A DNA stretch of 64,000 bases from Meghimatium bilineatum (lineage: Eukaryota > Mollusca > Gastropoda > Stylommatophora > Philomycidae). Below the pieces are notes generated by a model. It had not been told where the DNA came from. It did not search any database and saw only the letters and a list, made by a program, of their open reading frames with translations. The position numbers and the translations under genes are program-made. This document shows positions 10,901 to 21,974 of this stretch, one piece after another. How positions within the stretch are numbered: the stretch's first letter is position 1; every line of letters starts with the position of its first letter. The stretch covers positions 627,501-691,500 of the forward strand of contig CM067312.1 in NCBI GenBank assembly GCA_034231615.1, written 5' to 3'.

Positions 10901-11410
10901 CAGAAAGTAAGTTTCAAAAATGGCATGTGCTGACCAGAAATGGCATGCGACGGTGAGATGTGATATTTGTTTGCGAAATATGGAATATAATGTGCCGAAA
11001 TGAGGTTTGATAAAAATAATTATGATGTTCCTGAGAGAAATGGAATGTACTAGGCATATTTGGGGTGTGCTGGGGAAAATTATGATGTCCTTATTGCGGT
11101 GTGATGCGAAAACGTTGGATGTTCTGGAAAGAATTATCATGTGCTCTGGGAATTCACATACATATACTAGACAGAAAACGGATGTGCTGGAGAAAATTGG
11201 GATGTGCTTGAGAGAATAGGGATGGAATGGAGAAGATTGGGATGGAATGGGGGGATTGGTATGTGTTGTTCCATAGTTTAACCTGCACAAACAGAATAGG
11301 GTATGGGGGATTTATTGCTGACAATTTGAAGTGATTGTCTGAAGTCGGATGTATTGCAACGATGTTGATGTGGTAGTATTGTAACGATGTTGATGTTGTG
11401 GTAGACATAA
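10901..11410. repeat. Degenerate GGAAAT/GATGTGCTG-type repeats
   Basis: Loose repetition of AAATGGCATGTGCTG, GGAGAAAATTGGGATGTGCT and GGGATGGAATGGAGAAGATT, then two copies of a 27-30 bp TTGYAACGATGTTGATG unit near 11350-11400. Too diverged to give one period. No gene seen. Confidence 0.6.
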
Positions 11411-11572
11411 GATCTACATAGTGGGCATATTGTGAGCACTGATGTAGCTAAATGTTACATCTTATCTGTAAACATTAACAATCGATGAATGTTGAACTGA
11501 AACATATAAAGTCGCATGTTTAAAGGAAACAAATCTATGGAGAATAAACAGAGAATAGCCACGATAAATCAT

Positions 11573-11707
11573 TTACATCTTTATAACAATCATGAATTTC
11601 ATGTACATCTTTATAACAATCATGAATTTCATGTACATCTTTATAACAATCATGAATTCCATGTACATCTTTATAACAATCATGAATTTCATGTACATCT
11701 TTATAAC
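11573..11707. repeat. 30-bp minisatellite, 4.5 copies
   Basis: Near-perfect 30-bp unit, core CATCTTTATAACAATCATGA. Contains the short palindromes TCATGA and GAATTC/GAATTT. Confidence 0.96.
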
Positions 11708-11949
11708 CTGTGACAATAAGTAGGCCTAATACTTTACTGAATTAATTTAGCTGAGCAATCATCAATTACATTCCACTGAGATACGCAATTAATCTCTCAC
11801 GTAATTCAGTCACTTTAGTTGATATGTCTCAACAACATAATCAACAATATTGCGGAAGACTTACAACGAAACATATTGCTAACATAAATAAAAAATGTCA
11901 TACAAACAACCCCACCAAACAAAGCCATAGTACTAAAAAACATAGAAGC

Positions 11950-12470
11950 CGAATTAATCAAAGCAGCAGCAGATATAGGAATACAATGGTTACATAAGCT
12001 ATTTAATATAATATGAAATACACAAGAAACACAAGAATGCTGGAAAACTCTGTAATAATACCTATCTGGGAGAAAAAAAGGCAAAAAGAGATTGCACAAA
12101 GTACAGAGGTATTTCAGTTCTAAGCCACCAAGCTAATAAGAGATAAAATTATAAATGAAAACATCTTGAAAACATAAAGAAATCTAACAAATACAATGTC
12201 ACTTCTAGATTACATCAGAATACAACAGATTAAGTGGTTTCCACATGCCTCCAGACTACCATCAGACAGTGCCCCTAAAAACATTGCTATACAGACACGA
12301 TGGATACAAAGCCAGGGGCAGACCTTGCTATCGAAGGATCACAGAAATGACGGCGTCAACGAAAACAAACAAATATGAAACACACACAAAAGCCATCTCC
12401 AGAGAATTCTTCGACCACTGACGATGCAAGGCATAAAGAGGTATCAAGCAAGAAGAAAGAGAAGAAAGAC
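11950..12470 (+). pseudogene. LINE relic, RT start and C-terminus
   Basis: Translation yields WLHKLFNII*NTQETQECW (about 11990-12045), then a Lys-rich KKGKKRLHK stretch (frame shifted) and the position of the YRGIS motif, the standard start of a LINE reverse transcriptase. A large internal deletion follows. The C-terminal region then reads RIQQIKWFPHASRLPSD, RWIQSQGQTLL and ARRKREER (12215-12470). The 45-bp array at 12474 starts directly at its end. Confidence 0.65.
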
Positions 12471-12473
12471 ATG

Positions 12474-12765
12474 CTCTACAAACAGTAACTTGATGTCCTG
12501 ATTATGTGACAATACATGTACTACAAACAGTAACTTGATGTCCTGATTATGTAACAATACATGTACTACAAACAGTAACTTGATGTCCTGATTATGTAAC
12601 AATACATGTACTACAAACAGTAACTTGATGTCCTGATTATGTGACAATACATGTACTACAAACAGTAACTTGATGTCCTGATTATGTGACAATACGTGCG
12701 CTACAAACAGTGAATCGATGACTTGATAATGTGACAATACATGCGCTAAAAACAGTGACTCGATG
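12474..12765. repeat. 45-bp minisatellite, about 6.5 copies
   Basis: Units begin at 12476, 12521, 12566 and so on, core CTACAAACAGTAACTTGATG. The last two copies are diverged (GCGCTACAAACAGTGAATCG). The first copy merges into the end of the preceding LINE relic. Confidence 0.95.
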
Positions 12766-12894
12766 ACTTGTGTTGTGCTGCTATCATCATGTTGTGCCGT
12801 GCTGCTATCATCATGTTGTGACTGTACTTCTATAGCTCATGTTGTGACTGTCGTATTTTCATATGAAATGTGTATGTCATATCAGGGTGTTTTT
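12766..12894. repeat. Short ATCATGTTGTG-type repeat
   Basis: Three or four imperfect copies of GTTGTGCTGCTATCATCAT bridge the 45-bp and 46-bp arrays. Confidence 0.7.
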
Positions 12895-14265
12895 GTACCT
12901 TGTGTCGTCTACCAAGTTACCGTGCACTCAGGTTGTCATTGTACATTGTGTCGTCTACAAAGACACTGTGCACTCAGGTTGTCATTGTACCTTTTGTCGT
13001 CTACCAAGTCACTGTGCACTCAGGTTGTCATTGTACCTTGTGTCGTCAACCAAGTCACTGTGCACTCAGGTTATCATTGTACCTTGTGTCGTCTACCACG
13101 TCTTGTGCACTCAGGTTTCATTGTACCTTGTGTCGTCTACCAAGCCACCGTGCACTCAGGTTGTCATTGTAACTTGTGTCGTCTACCAAGTCACCGTGCA
13201 CTCAGGTTGTCATTGTACATTGTGTCGTCTACCAAGCCACCGTGCACTCAGGTTGTCATTGTAACTTGTGTCGTCTACCAAGTCACCTTGCACTCAGGTT
13301 GTCATTGTACCTTGTGTCGTCTACCAAGTCACCTTGCACTCAGGTTGTCATTGTACATTGTGTCGTCTACCAAGTTACCGTGCACTAGGGTAGTCATTGT
13401 ACCATGTGTGATCTATCAAGTCACTGTTCACTCATTTTCTCATTGTACCTTGTGTCGTCTACCAAGTCACCTTGCACTCAGGTTGTCATTGTACATTGTG
13501 TCGTCTACCAAGTTACCGTGCACTAGGGTAGTCATTGTACCATGTGTGATCTATCAAGTCACTGTTCACTCATTTTCTCATTGTACCTTGTGTCGTCTAC
13601 CAAGTCACCTTGCACTCAGGTTGTCATTGTACATTGTGTCGTCTACCAAGTTACCGTGCACTAGGGTAGTCATTGTACCATGTGTGATCTATCAAGTCAC
13701 TGTTCACTCATTTTCTCATTGTACCTTGTGTCGTCTACCAAGTCACCGTGCTCTAATGTTGTCATTGTACCTTGTGTCGTCTACCAAGTCATTGTGCACT
13801 TAAGTTGTCATTGTACCTTGTGTCGTCTACCAAGTCATTGTGCACTTAAGTTGTCATTGTACCTTGTGTCGTCTACCAAGTCATTGTGCACTTAAGTTGT
13901 CATTGTACCTTGTGTCGTCTACCAAGTCATTGTGCACTTAAGTTGTCATTGTACCTTGTGTCGTCTACCAAGTCATTGTGCACTTAAGTTGTCATTGTAC
14001 CTTGTGTCGTTTACCAAGTCATTGTGCACTTAAGTTGTCATTGTACCTTGTGTCGTCTACCAAGTCATTGTGCACTAAGTTGTCATTGTACCTTGTGTCG
14101 TCTACCAAGTCATTGTGCACTTAAGTTGTCATTGTACCTTGTGTCGTCTACAAAGTCATTGTGCACTTAAGTTGTCATTGTACCTTGTGTCGTCTACCAA
14201 GTCATTGTGCACTTAAGTTGTCATTGTACCTTGTGTCGTTTATCAAGTCACCGTGCACTCAATAA
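12895..14265. repeat. 46-bp minisatellite, about 30 copies
   Basis: 46-bp unit (some 44-45 bp), core TTGTACCTTGTGTCGTCTAC. Three blocks are visible: mixed variants (12895-13380); a higher-order unit of three monomers repeated three times (13320-13740, with ACTAGGGTAGTCATTGTACC and CACTCATTTTCTCATTGTAC variants); and a very homogeneous block with CACTTAAG (13770-14230). The period is not a multiple of three, so a long frame (to 13803) runs through all three reading phases of the unit. Confidence 0.96.
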
Positions 14266-14319
14266 TATTGGTGATCACTCACTAGGTGACATGAATTGTA
14301 AGTATTTAGTGCAGGATCG

Positions 14320-14607
14320 CCCTTGTGTTGTTGGGGCTCGAAAGGGGAGAAAATAATAGCAACACTGTTTACCTTCTGTGCATGTCGTAAGAGGAGACTA
14401 AGGAGGTTATGGGATGGAGCTGGCTATCCCATCCCATACATGGTCAGTGACCCTAAGCCATGCTGAAGCCGGTTTTGTCAAGCCGAAAGGCGCAGATAAC
14501 GCAGCAATGCTGCAAACCATGACACAACGCATTCCGTTCTCCAGGCTACATTCTGCTAATCTGCAGGAGTTTGAGAACGCACGCAGAAGAAGAAGAAGAA
14601 GAAGTGC
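14320..14607 (+). mobile_element. GAA-tailed retroposon
   Basis: Sequence from about 14320 to a (GAA)n tail at 14583-14601. It includes ATGGTCAGTGACCCTAAGCC and GACACAACGCATT, then a final CAGGAGTTTGAGAACGCACG. The last part matches the retroposon at 5504-5665. A frame that avoids stops over 86 codons is not judged to be a gene, because the end is a simple-repeat tail typical of SINE and RTE 3' ends. Confidence 0.65.
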
Positions 14608-14779
14608 AGGATATATTTTTAGCTCTGTGTATAACCAATGTATCGACAACCTATATTCTCAACGCTACGACTAACTGCATATAACAGATTTTGACCTGAA
14701 TCATGTTTGTAAAACTCGAAATTTCCAGCCACATTGCAAGAAAACCAGCATACTTGAAGTTCAATAAACTCACGTTCAA

Positions 14780-15310
14780 ACAACCGTGGCGTACTAGCAC
14801 TATTGGTTACCTAGAGAGGTTGTCTGTCATTCATTACCAAGGCATAACCAGGACGACCAATCAGCCACAGCTAGCCCCGCCTTAACCGCTTTGTTGAGTT
14901 GGTGTTAGGGTACAGAGAAAATGTCTGACGCACGTGAGTGAATACCAGGCTCACCATGGTCACGGGCAAAGTAGCAATTTCAGATTATCTGGGCGTAACT
15001 GAGACCTCCTCTTTCGGCGTCAATCGTTTTCTCTTAAGTACAACCTCTGACCTTTTCTACTTGCTGCAGAATTTCTCTAATCGTATCGGTCGCAGTAATG
15101 TCTCTTCTCTGTACCCCCCCCCCCCCAACCATCAACTTCGCTGACGCGCAGACATCCTTGAACATGCAAGGTTCAACGAATGAATGGATGAGTTGATCAA
15201 AATTCACGAGGGGTGCTAAAAGCTTAATTGCCCGCCCCATCTCTCTGATCTGTGAACACACTCTAATCACTATCAAGGGAAGGTGCGGATAGAAGGGTAT
15301 AAATATTCCC
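14780..15310 (+). promoter_or_regulatory. Promoter-like region upstream of Gsx
   Basis: Unlike the flanks this stretch is unique and of higher GC. It contains ATTGGTTACC (14800-14809, reverse CCAAT), GACCAATCAG (14855-14864), CCCCGCCTTAA (GC-box-like, 14876-14886), and TATAAATA at 15298-15305 preceded by GGG. The TATA-like box lies 568 bp upstream of the Gsx ATG, so a 5' UTR of about 540 bp would follow. A poly-C tract (15113-15126) is also present. Inferred from motifs only. Confidence 0.4.
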
Positions 15311-15872
15311 CATCACCAATCGAGATTTCAGTAAGGTCCCGACCTCTAACACATCCTTGATTAGATAATCACAATCTGTCCTTTACGGCAAAAACTGAAA
15401 TATCAACGGATACTAAACTCAAGTTCGCTTAGCGACATTGATATCAAGTTCGTTTAGCGACATATCATTTATGTGTTTAGCGACATATACTTCGAGATAG
15501 TTTACCAACATATTTGATCATTGCACGTGCGTGTTTTTATTATTAGAGTTGTGTACTCTAGTTACTGTGACCCAGGAATATCTGATAGATTTATCAACAT
15601 TATATCAGTTTTGGAGAACGTTTAGCAATATTAGGTTATGTTAGACATGGATACACATAAGTGTCAATCAAATTGACATCAGTTCAGATAGATGTCCTGT
15701 CAACAAGATTCAAAATTAGATATCTATTCAGATAGCTGTTCTGTCTACAAGAACTATAACTAGATATATATTCAGATAGACGTTGTGTCAACAAGGACCA
15801 GGTAGTTGATATTTAAACAAGAGACTCTGTTTTGTCATCAAATATCAGCTGATAAAAGCAACGGGGGATAAA
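15311..15872 (+). other. Probable Gsx 5' UTR with short repeats
   Basis: Contains three copies of a TTTAGCGACAT-type word (15420-15490) and three copies of a TAGATATMTATTCAGATAGA-like word linked to GTCAACAAG (15660-15800). There is no ORF of note. It directly precedes the Gsx start codon. Confidence 0.4.
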
Positions 15873-16437
15873 ATGTCCCGGTCATTTTTTGTGGACTCTC
15901 TGATAGTAAATAAGACAGGAAGTCAGGACTGTCCGCCACCAGGTAGCCCCCCAGCTCACCTGTCAGCATTGTTATCTTCACATCCTGCACTGTTAGCCAG
16001 GTCACATCAGACGTCGCACACCAACCATCATCATCACCACCACCATCCAGTACCAACACCTGGTATTGCCTGCTATACACGTCATACGGCAGATCTTCTT
16101 GGTGCATTATGTTGTCCTATCTGTTTGCACGCCCCTGCTTCTTCCCCACACAGTCTAGCTGCCCACGGCCTGACAACAGCACAAGTCATGACATCGGCAC
16201 ATGTTCTCACATCACATCCCTCATCGCCAGGCATGACAGGTCACAGACTGCCAAGATCAACATCTCCTCCATCCTTGGCTTCTATATATACTTCAAGTGC
16301 TTTCCCAGGTCACTCGCCACTGAAATCGTATGCTCTTGGTCATGCTCGCCTACCAGACAATGTCCAAAGTGGAGAGTCTGACTTGCCAATGCAATCTTCA
16401 CCTACAGAATCCAGGAAGAGAAGCAAATGCATTTCAA
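15873..16437 (+). CDS. Gsx: Gsx homeobox protein, exon 1
   Basis: Encodes residues 1-188 plus the first base of codon 189. The start is fixed by MSRSFFVDSLIV, the diagnostic Gsx N-terminus (vertebrate GSX proteins begin MSRSFYVDSL or MPRSFLVDSL), which resembles the SNAG repressor tag of Snail and Gfi1. A Pro/Ser-rich region, seven histidines (residues 52-58) and ALCCPICLHAPAS (78-90) follow. The last corresponds to the LLCVCPLCV motif of Gsx. The exon ends TTTCAA|GTGAGT, a strong donor. One base is left over, matching the two bases at the start of exon 2. Gsx is a ParaHox transcription factor that patterns anterior and intermediate neural ectoderm. The Ser/Pro-rich rest (91-188) is probably disordered. 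The start and the family are seen directly; the function comes from the family. Confidence 0.95.
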
Positions 16438-16504
16438 GTGAGTATTAAACGTGTTTAATTACAGATTAATGTCGAGATTAGGCGTGCCTAGATATTACTT
16501 TACA

Positions 16505-16866
16505 TACAATTCTTGATTCTTGATTAGAAACTGGCTTCACAGCACGCGGGGCATTCCCATAAGTGTTCCGTCCTCCGTTCCAGCAGCCATCCTAGTGTAT
16601 GTAAACTCAAGTCAGGTGTTCATTGTGTGATCTTTGGGACTATCCAAAAAATTACTTTTCCTTCCCTCACCTCTAATTACTCCTATTTTTAACATTCTCT
16701 GTATGTGTACGTTCTCAACCTCATTGACATCATCTGCATCTTGAAATGAGTTTATTACTGCCTTCATTAAGTCTGCTTTATCTCTTCTCAACAATGTGCC
16801 ATCTATCGCTGCATTGCCTGCCAATAAGTCGGTTCTCTGTTCCTTCTTACACTTTACATAAAGTAT
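16505..16866 (-). pseudogene. RNase H-bearing LINE, 3' fragment
   Basis: Minus-strand translation gives RTDLLAGNAAIDGTLLRRDK followed by ADLMKAVINSFQDADDVNEV and RGEGRKSNFL. It is almost identical in order to the copy at 38775-38965. The 3' end GTGAAGCCAGTTTCTAATCA with AAGAATCAAGAATTG repeats matches 39088-39117. The fragment is 5'-truncated within the RNase H domain (it lacks GHAGVRGNE) and sits in the Gsx intron in antisense orientation. Confidence 0.8.
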
Positions 16867-17204
16867 CAGCTGATAGAACTTTAAGGTCAGGTTAACACCC
16901 CCACCCCCAAATAGAAATAGATTGTATATGCTGAAAGAAGGACTACCAATGGGGACATAATGGGTTAAAGATCCAGGAATACTAACTTTTTGGGCTAAAA
17001 TAAAGATATTTGGGACATTCGCTGACTGCTGACCACTAACCACGGAAACTTTAAAAATTAAATTAAAATACTTCCAGATAGATGATTACTGTTAGGCATT
17101 TAACATTGTTTGCAGAAATGGTTACACTTTCAAATGTAGCAAAAACCAAAAAGGATCACAGTTTAAAAACAAATTTTAATATTCGTAGTATAACCTGACC
17201 TTAA

Positions 17205-17325
17205 GACAAGTCATGATTTACAAACCTGGCCTTAAGACAAGACTTGACTTACAAACCTGAACTTAAGACAAGACTTGACTTACAAACCTGAACTTAAGAC
17301 AAGACTTGACTTACAAACAAATAAA
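17205..17325. repeat. 31-bp repeat, about 4 copies
   Basis: Core CTTAAGACAAGACTTGACTT plus ACAAACCTGAA, with a first diverged copy (ACCTTAAGACAAGTCATGAT). Confidence 0.9.
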
Positions 17326-17357
17326 TATAAGTAGAAATCCAGAGGACAATTAAAAAA

Positions 17358-17569
17358 AATTCTTGAGACTAACGAGAATTGAGCCAGTACGTTCAACGGC
17401 ACAAAATCGCCTAGCAAATATTGCGAAAAGTTGCTAGGCTTCACAGTTGTGAATATAGTTGCTAGTTGCCTTCAGAATATAGTTGCTAGTTGCTAGAAGC
17501 CTTCAATAGTTGCTAGGCGATTTGGTGCCGTTGAACGGACTGGTTCAATTGCCGTTAGTCTCAAGAATT
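17358..17569. mobile_element. Foldback MITE, 60-bp terminal inverted repeats
   Basis: Arms 17358-17417 and 17510-17569 are inverted repeats matching at roughly 53 of 60 positions. Ends are AATTCTTGAGACTAACG and CGTTAGTCTCAAGAATT. The 92-bp centre has several TTGCTAG words. The AATT at each end could be a target duplication or part of the arms. The same arm recurs at 21975-22034. No transposase is present, so it is non-autonomous; I cannot assign a superfamily. Confidence 0.8.
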
Positions 17570-17684
17570 GACTTACAAACACAACGTTTAACATGAAACT
17601 CATGACATACTTAGCTAGCACTCTGGAGTATTTATGTGGATTGACTCTGCCCATGCGCCTATTAAATGGTATGTGCTGCGTTCG

Positions 17685-17870
17685 AAGTCCAAGATTATGT
17701 TCTGATGTCTCCTTGCAAGATGATGTTCTTATGTCTCCTTTCAAGATGATGTTCTGATGTCTCCTTGCAAGATTTAGTTGTGATCTTTCCTTGCAAGTTT
17801 CAGTTCTGATGTCTCCTTGCAAGATGATGTTCTGATGTCTCCTTGCAATATTTAATTGTGATCTTTCCTG
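17685..17870. repeat. 26-31 bp TGATGTCTCCTTGCAAGAT repeat
   Basis: About six copies of TGATGTCTCCTTGCAAGAT with alternating continuations (GATGTTC or TTAGTTGTGATCTTTC). Confidence 0.85.
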
Positions 17871-17914
17871 TTCTGATGTTTCTAGTGATCACCATATGCT
17901 GCTGGGATACTTCC

Positions 17915-18128
17915 AGTAGGTACCAGATGGTGCAATGATGATTCCAGTAGGCTTCATATATTACAATGATGCTTCCAGTAGGCCTCATATATGACAATGA
18001 TGTATCCAGTAGGCCTAATATGTTACAATGATGCTTCCAGTAGGCTTCATATATGACAATGATGCTTCCAGTAGGCTTCATATATTACAATGATGCTTCC
18101 AGTGAGCATCAGATGGAACAATGATACT
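17915..18128. repeat. 31-bp minisatellite, about 7 copies
   Basis: Core ATGCTTCCAGTAGGCTTCAT followed by ATATKACAATG. The first and last copies are diverged. Confidence 0.93.
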
Positions 18129-18204
18129 TTCAGTGCATATAGATCGATTTGACTTACAGATATCTTTTACATGCAAAAAAACAGCTCTTTACAAGAACTG
18201 TATA

Positions 18205-18290
18205 TATGTCGTCAAAAGAACCGTCTGTATATCGTCACAAGAACTGTCTGCATATCGTCACAAGAACTGTCTGCATATTGTATGTAGACG
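18205..18290. repeat. 23-bp repeat, about 3.5 copies
   Basis: Core CGTCACAAGAACTGTCTGCA, copies at about 18233 and 18256 being nearly identical. Confidence 0.88.
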
Positions 18291-18307
18291 ACATATCCTG
18301 TGTTAAA

Positions 18308-18972
18308 TGCAGCTGTGAACGTGTACCCTTCAGTAGATGCATGTACCTATTATGTTGAGCTGTGAACGTGTACCCTTCAGTAGATGCATGTACCTATTAT
18401 GTTGAGCCGTGAACGTGTACCCTTCAGTAGATACATGTACCTATTATGTTGAGATGTGAATGTGTACCCTTCAGTAGATACATGTACCTATTATGTTGAG
18501 CTGTGAACGTGTACCCTTCAGTAGATACATGTACCTATTATGTTGAGCTGTGAACGTGTACCCTTCAGTAGATACATGTACCTATTATGTTGAGCTGTGA
18601 ACCTGTACCCTTCAGTAGATATATGCACCTATTATGTTGAGCTGTGAACGTGTACCATTCAGTAGATACATGTACCTATTATGTTGAGCCGTGAACGTGT
18701 ACCCTTCAGTAGATACATGTACCTATTATGTTGAGCTGTGAACGTGTACCCTTCAGTAGATACATGCACCTATTATGTTTGAGCTGTGAACTTGTACCCT
18801 TCAGTAGATACATGCACCTATTATGTTTGAGCTGTGAATTTGTACCCTTCAGTAGATACATGCACCTATTATGTTTGAGCTGTGAATTTGTACCCTTCAG
18901 TAGATACATGTACCTATTATGTTGAGCTGTGAACGTGTACCCTTCAGTAGATACATGTACCTATGATGTTGA
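18308..18972. repeat. 47/48-bp minisatellite, about 14 copies
   Basis: Core GTGTACCCTTCAGTAGATAC followed by ATGTACCTATTATGTTGAGC. Copies at 18770-18890 have an extra T (TTTGAGC, 48 bp) and form a homogeneous sub-block that reads open on both strands. Confidence 0.96.
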
Positions 18973-19084
18973 TTAGGTATAAACGATTCTATAGGATGGT
19001 TTCATAATGAAGATTGTGTCTTAGTTTCTCGTTTTTCATCTCATATTGTCTGCGTGTTTTCTTCTTCTTTCGTTCGCTAATAAT

Positions 19085-19512
19085 GTCTATATCTGCAGTG
19101 TATGTGTGAATTTACAATGTCTTAAGACTGTCTCCTAGCGTCTCGTAGTCTCATCTCATATTGTTTGTGTGAATGTATGATGTCTTAAGACTGTGTCTTA
19201 GCGTCTCGTAGTTTCATCTGATATTGTTTGTGTGAATGTATGATGTCGTAAGACTGTGTCTTAGCGTCTCGTAGTCTCATCTCATATTGTTTGTGTGAAT
19301 GTATGATGTCTTAAGACTGTGTCTTAGCGTCTCGTAGTCTCATCTCATATTGTTTGTGTGAATGTATGATGTCTTAAGACTGTGTCTTAGCGTCTCGTAG
19401 TCTCATCTCATATTGTTTGTGTGAATGTATGATGTCTTAAGACTGTGTCTTAGCGTCTCGTAGTTTCATCTGATATTGTTTGTGTGAATGTATGATGTCG
19501 TAAGACTGCGTG
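19085..19512. repeat. 63-bp minisatellite, about 6.7 copies
   Basis: Core GTCTTAGCGTCTCGTAGTCT, period 63 measured from TTTGTGTGAA at 19164 and 19227. Longest unit in the window. One variant (TTTCATCTGATATTG with GTCGTAAGAC) occurs in two non-adjacent copies, hinting at higher-order duplication. Confidence 0.95.
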
Positions 19513-19649
19513 AGATGTTAGCTTTATTACTGCTGTCTGCTAATGGCCGGTTATATCCTGGAGGGTTGTATTTAACTTCAAAGACATGATCTGGAATTGA
19601 TTTGTGTTTTATTCTCTGTCAACGGTGCAACATTTTTACAAGAAGTCTC

Positions 19650-19965
19650 TTGATGTTATAGCGCATGTCGCTGTTGTGTCTGACTGTTGTTATAGTGCAT
19701 GCTGCTGTTGTGTCAAACCGTTGTTATAGTGCATGCTGTTGTTGTGTCAAACCGTTATTATAGTGCATGCTGTTGTTGTGTCTGACTGTTGTTACAGTGT
19801 AAATTGCTGTTGTGTCTGACTGTTGTTACAGTGTAAATTGCTGTTGTGTCTGACTGTTGTTACAGTGTAAATTGCTGTTGTGTCTGACTGTTGTTACAGT
19901 GCATATTGATGTTGCGTCAGACTGATGTTACAGTGCATGCTGCTGTTATATCGGATTGTTATTTT
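19650..19965. repeat. 34-bp minisatellite, about 9 copies
   Basis: Core TGCTGTTGTGTCTGACTGTT followed by GTTAYAGTG. Early copies have GCATGC (palindrome), later ones TAAATT. Confidence 0.92.
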
Positions 19966-20164
19966 ATACACCAACTAATACTGATGTTTTCAAATATAAC
20001 ACAATTGGTGCTTCTACATATAACACTACTGGAGTTTTAATTAATGCAGCGTTACTAGTCGCCCATATATCAGATGGGGTTTTGTTGGAGGCAAGAATGG
20101 TATGAAGGTGCTTGTGAAATCATCTGCCTTTTCCACTGCAACATAAAACATAGAAAACAGACAT
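19966..20164. other. Spacer in Gsx intron
   Basis: Unique sequence; nothing recognised. Confidence 0.4.
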
Positions 20165-20340
20165 AGAAGTCAGTATTAGGTTAGTGACTGCATAGAATCG
20201 GTGAAGTCAGTATTAGGTTAGTGACTGCATAGAATCGGTGAAGTCAGTATTAGGTTAGTGACTGCATAGAATCGGTGAAGTCAGCTTTAGGTTAGTGACT
20301 GCATAGAATTCGTGAAGTCAGTATTAGGTTAGTGACTGTA
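20165..20340. repeat. 37-bp minisatellite, 4.7 copies
   Basis: Core GTGAAGTCAGTATTAGGTTA, copies at 20168, 20205, 20242 and so on. Highly uniform. Confidence 0.95.
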
Positions 20341-20584
20341 ATTTGATCTCAAATAAATTAACTCTCCGACTCTGATATGATGTTGTGTAAGATAAAGAGA
20401 AGTATGTAAAAAAGGAAGCTTGTATGAGGTAGAAAAATGTGCATGAAAAATGATGGGTCACGCTACTGGCCTAATTGATTGCCCAAAATATTACATTAAA
20501 TTATTGCCATTGTCACGCGGACGTCAGAGGCAACCACACAGCATAGTCACTGGCGGGCCACGATGTGGTTGATGTCATAATATT
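20341..20584. other. Spacer in Gsx intron
   Basis: Unique sequence with one higher-GC patch (20515-20570, CACGCGGACGTC and GGCGGGCCACGATG). No identified feature. Confidence 0.35.
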
Positions 20585-20589
20585 GAAAA

Positions 20590-20706
20590 CAGATATGTCT
20601 GATCTAATAAGATATGGCTGATCTAATAAGATATGGCTGATATAATAAGATATGGCTGATCTAATAAGATATGGCTGATCTAATAAGATATGGCTGATCT
20701 AATAAG
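20590..20706. repeat. 19-bp minisatellite, about 6 copies
   Basis: Unit AAGATATGGCTGATCTAAT, near perfect. Confidence 0.94.
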
Positions 20707-20914
20707 GACAGTCATTGATTGACTAGAATGTAGAAGACGATGTTGAATGTTATCATGTGCATATACAAACAATGTCCGAAATAGCGATGTCCATGCGTGA
20801 GGGAACAAAGTGTATCCTCTCTGTAAAGATCCGAAGATTGTATAATCAACATCTGACATGGGCTGCAAGTCTGTGTTCACTCTTGAATGGGTGCTGAAAA
20901 GGAGAGTGGAGCTT

Positions 20915-21006
20915 TCATGGGAATATTCTGTGTACCGTGATTCTGGTGAGAATGTTCCGTGTGCCGTGATTCTGGTGAGAATGTTCTGTGTGCCGTGATT
21001 CTGGTG
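20915..21006. repeat. 30-bp repeat, 3 copies
   Basis: Core GTGCCGTGATTCTGGTGAGA followed by ATGTTCYGTG. Confidence 0.9.
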
Positions 21007-21261
21007 TCTAATGATTTCTGATTCCCATGTATATCACAAAGGCAGCAGTGACTAGATTACGAGAACCACAACCTCCACTATTCGTTATGGTTGTAAAGTT
21101 ATGATATAACCAAATTAGACTAACACCCACGGTTAAAGGGAGCGTAGCTCACTATAAAACCATTTCTAATCTAAAATCTAGATTCAAGAAACAAGCTCTT
21201 GCTGGCTTGTACATAAATAATCATTATTCATGCTGCATGTAGTCATCCATATTACTGTTTC
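21007..21261. other. Spacer in Gsx intron
   Basis: Unique sequence without recognised elements. Confidence 0.35.
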
Positions 21262-21690
21262 TGAAATATAGCAGTACTGATACGATGTTTCTGAAATGTA
21301 TCAGTACTGATACGATGTTTCTGAAATATGTCAGTACTGATACGATGTTTCTGAAATATAGCAGTACTGATACGATGTTTCTGAAATGTATCAGTACTGA
21401 TACGATGTTTCTGAAATGTATCAGTACTGATACGATGTTTCTGAAATATAGCAGTACTGATACGATGTTTCTGAAATATGTCAGTACTGATACGATGTTT
21501 CTGAAATATAGCAGTACTGATACGATGTTTCTGAAATATGTCAGTACTGATACGATGTTTCTGAAATATAGCAGTACTGATACGATGTTTCTGAAATATA
21601 GCAGTACTGATACGATGTTTCTGAAATATAGCAGTACTGATACGATGTTTCTGAAATATAGCAGTACTGATACGATGTTTCTGAAATATT
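21262..21690. repeat. 30-bp minisatellite, 14 copies
   Basis: Unit with core CAGTACTGATACGATGTTTC followed by TGAAATATAG, TGAAATGTAT or TGAAATATGT. Copies are otherwise identical. There are no unique spacers, so it is not CRISPR-like. The 10-codon period gives a 145-codon false ORF. Confidence 0.97.
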
Positions 21691-21974
21691 ACAATTTCAT
21701 AATTACTAATTACTATAATTAATTATAGTAATCCATAATTACTATAATTACTATATTATTAAATAATTAATAAGTTAAGCATTACTAATGTTTTTTTTCA
21801 TCTAGTAATTCATATGATCTGAAACATTTCAATATAGTATATTTGTAATCATAGCGACGCTTATTTTTCTGAATGTAGCACTTTTTATGTTATTGATTAT
21901 AAGGATTCTGATGTTCTTGAATTTAGCATATGCAAGTAAAAAAAAAAAGTAGGAAGTAATAGGATACTTAAAAA

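Noticed and set aside
12763-13803. 346-codon ORF rich in Cys, His and Leu
   Set aside because: Runs through a 46-bp minisatellite; the same DNA is read in successive phases, so no protein repeat is conserved.
14414-14674. 86-codon ORF ending in poly-Arg
   Set aside because: Lies in a dispersed retroposon; the Arg run is its (GAA)n-type tail.
21262-21690. CRISPR-like array of 30-bp repeats
   Set aside because: Units are contiguous, without unique spacers, and the genome is eukaryotic.
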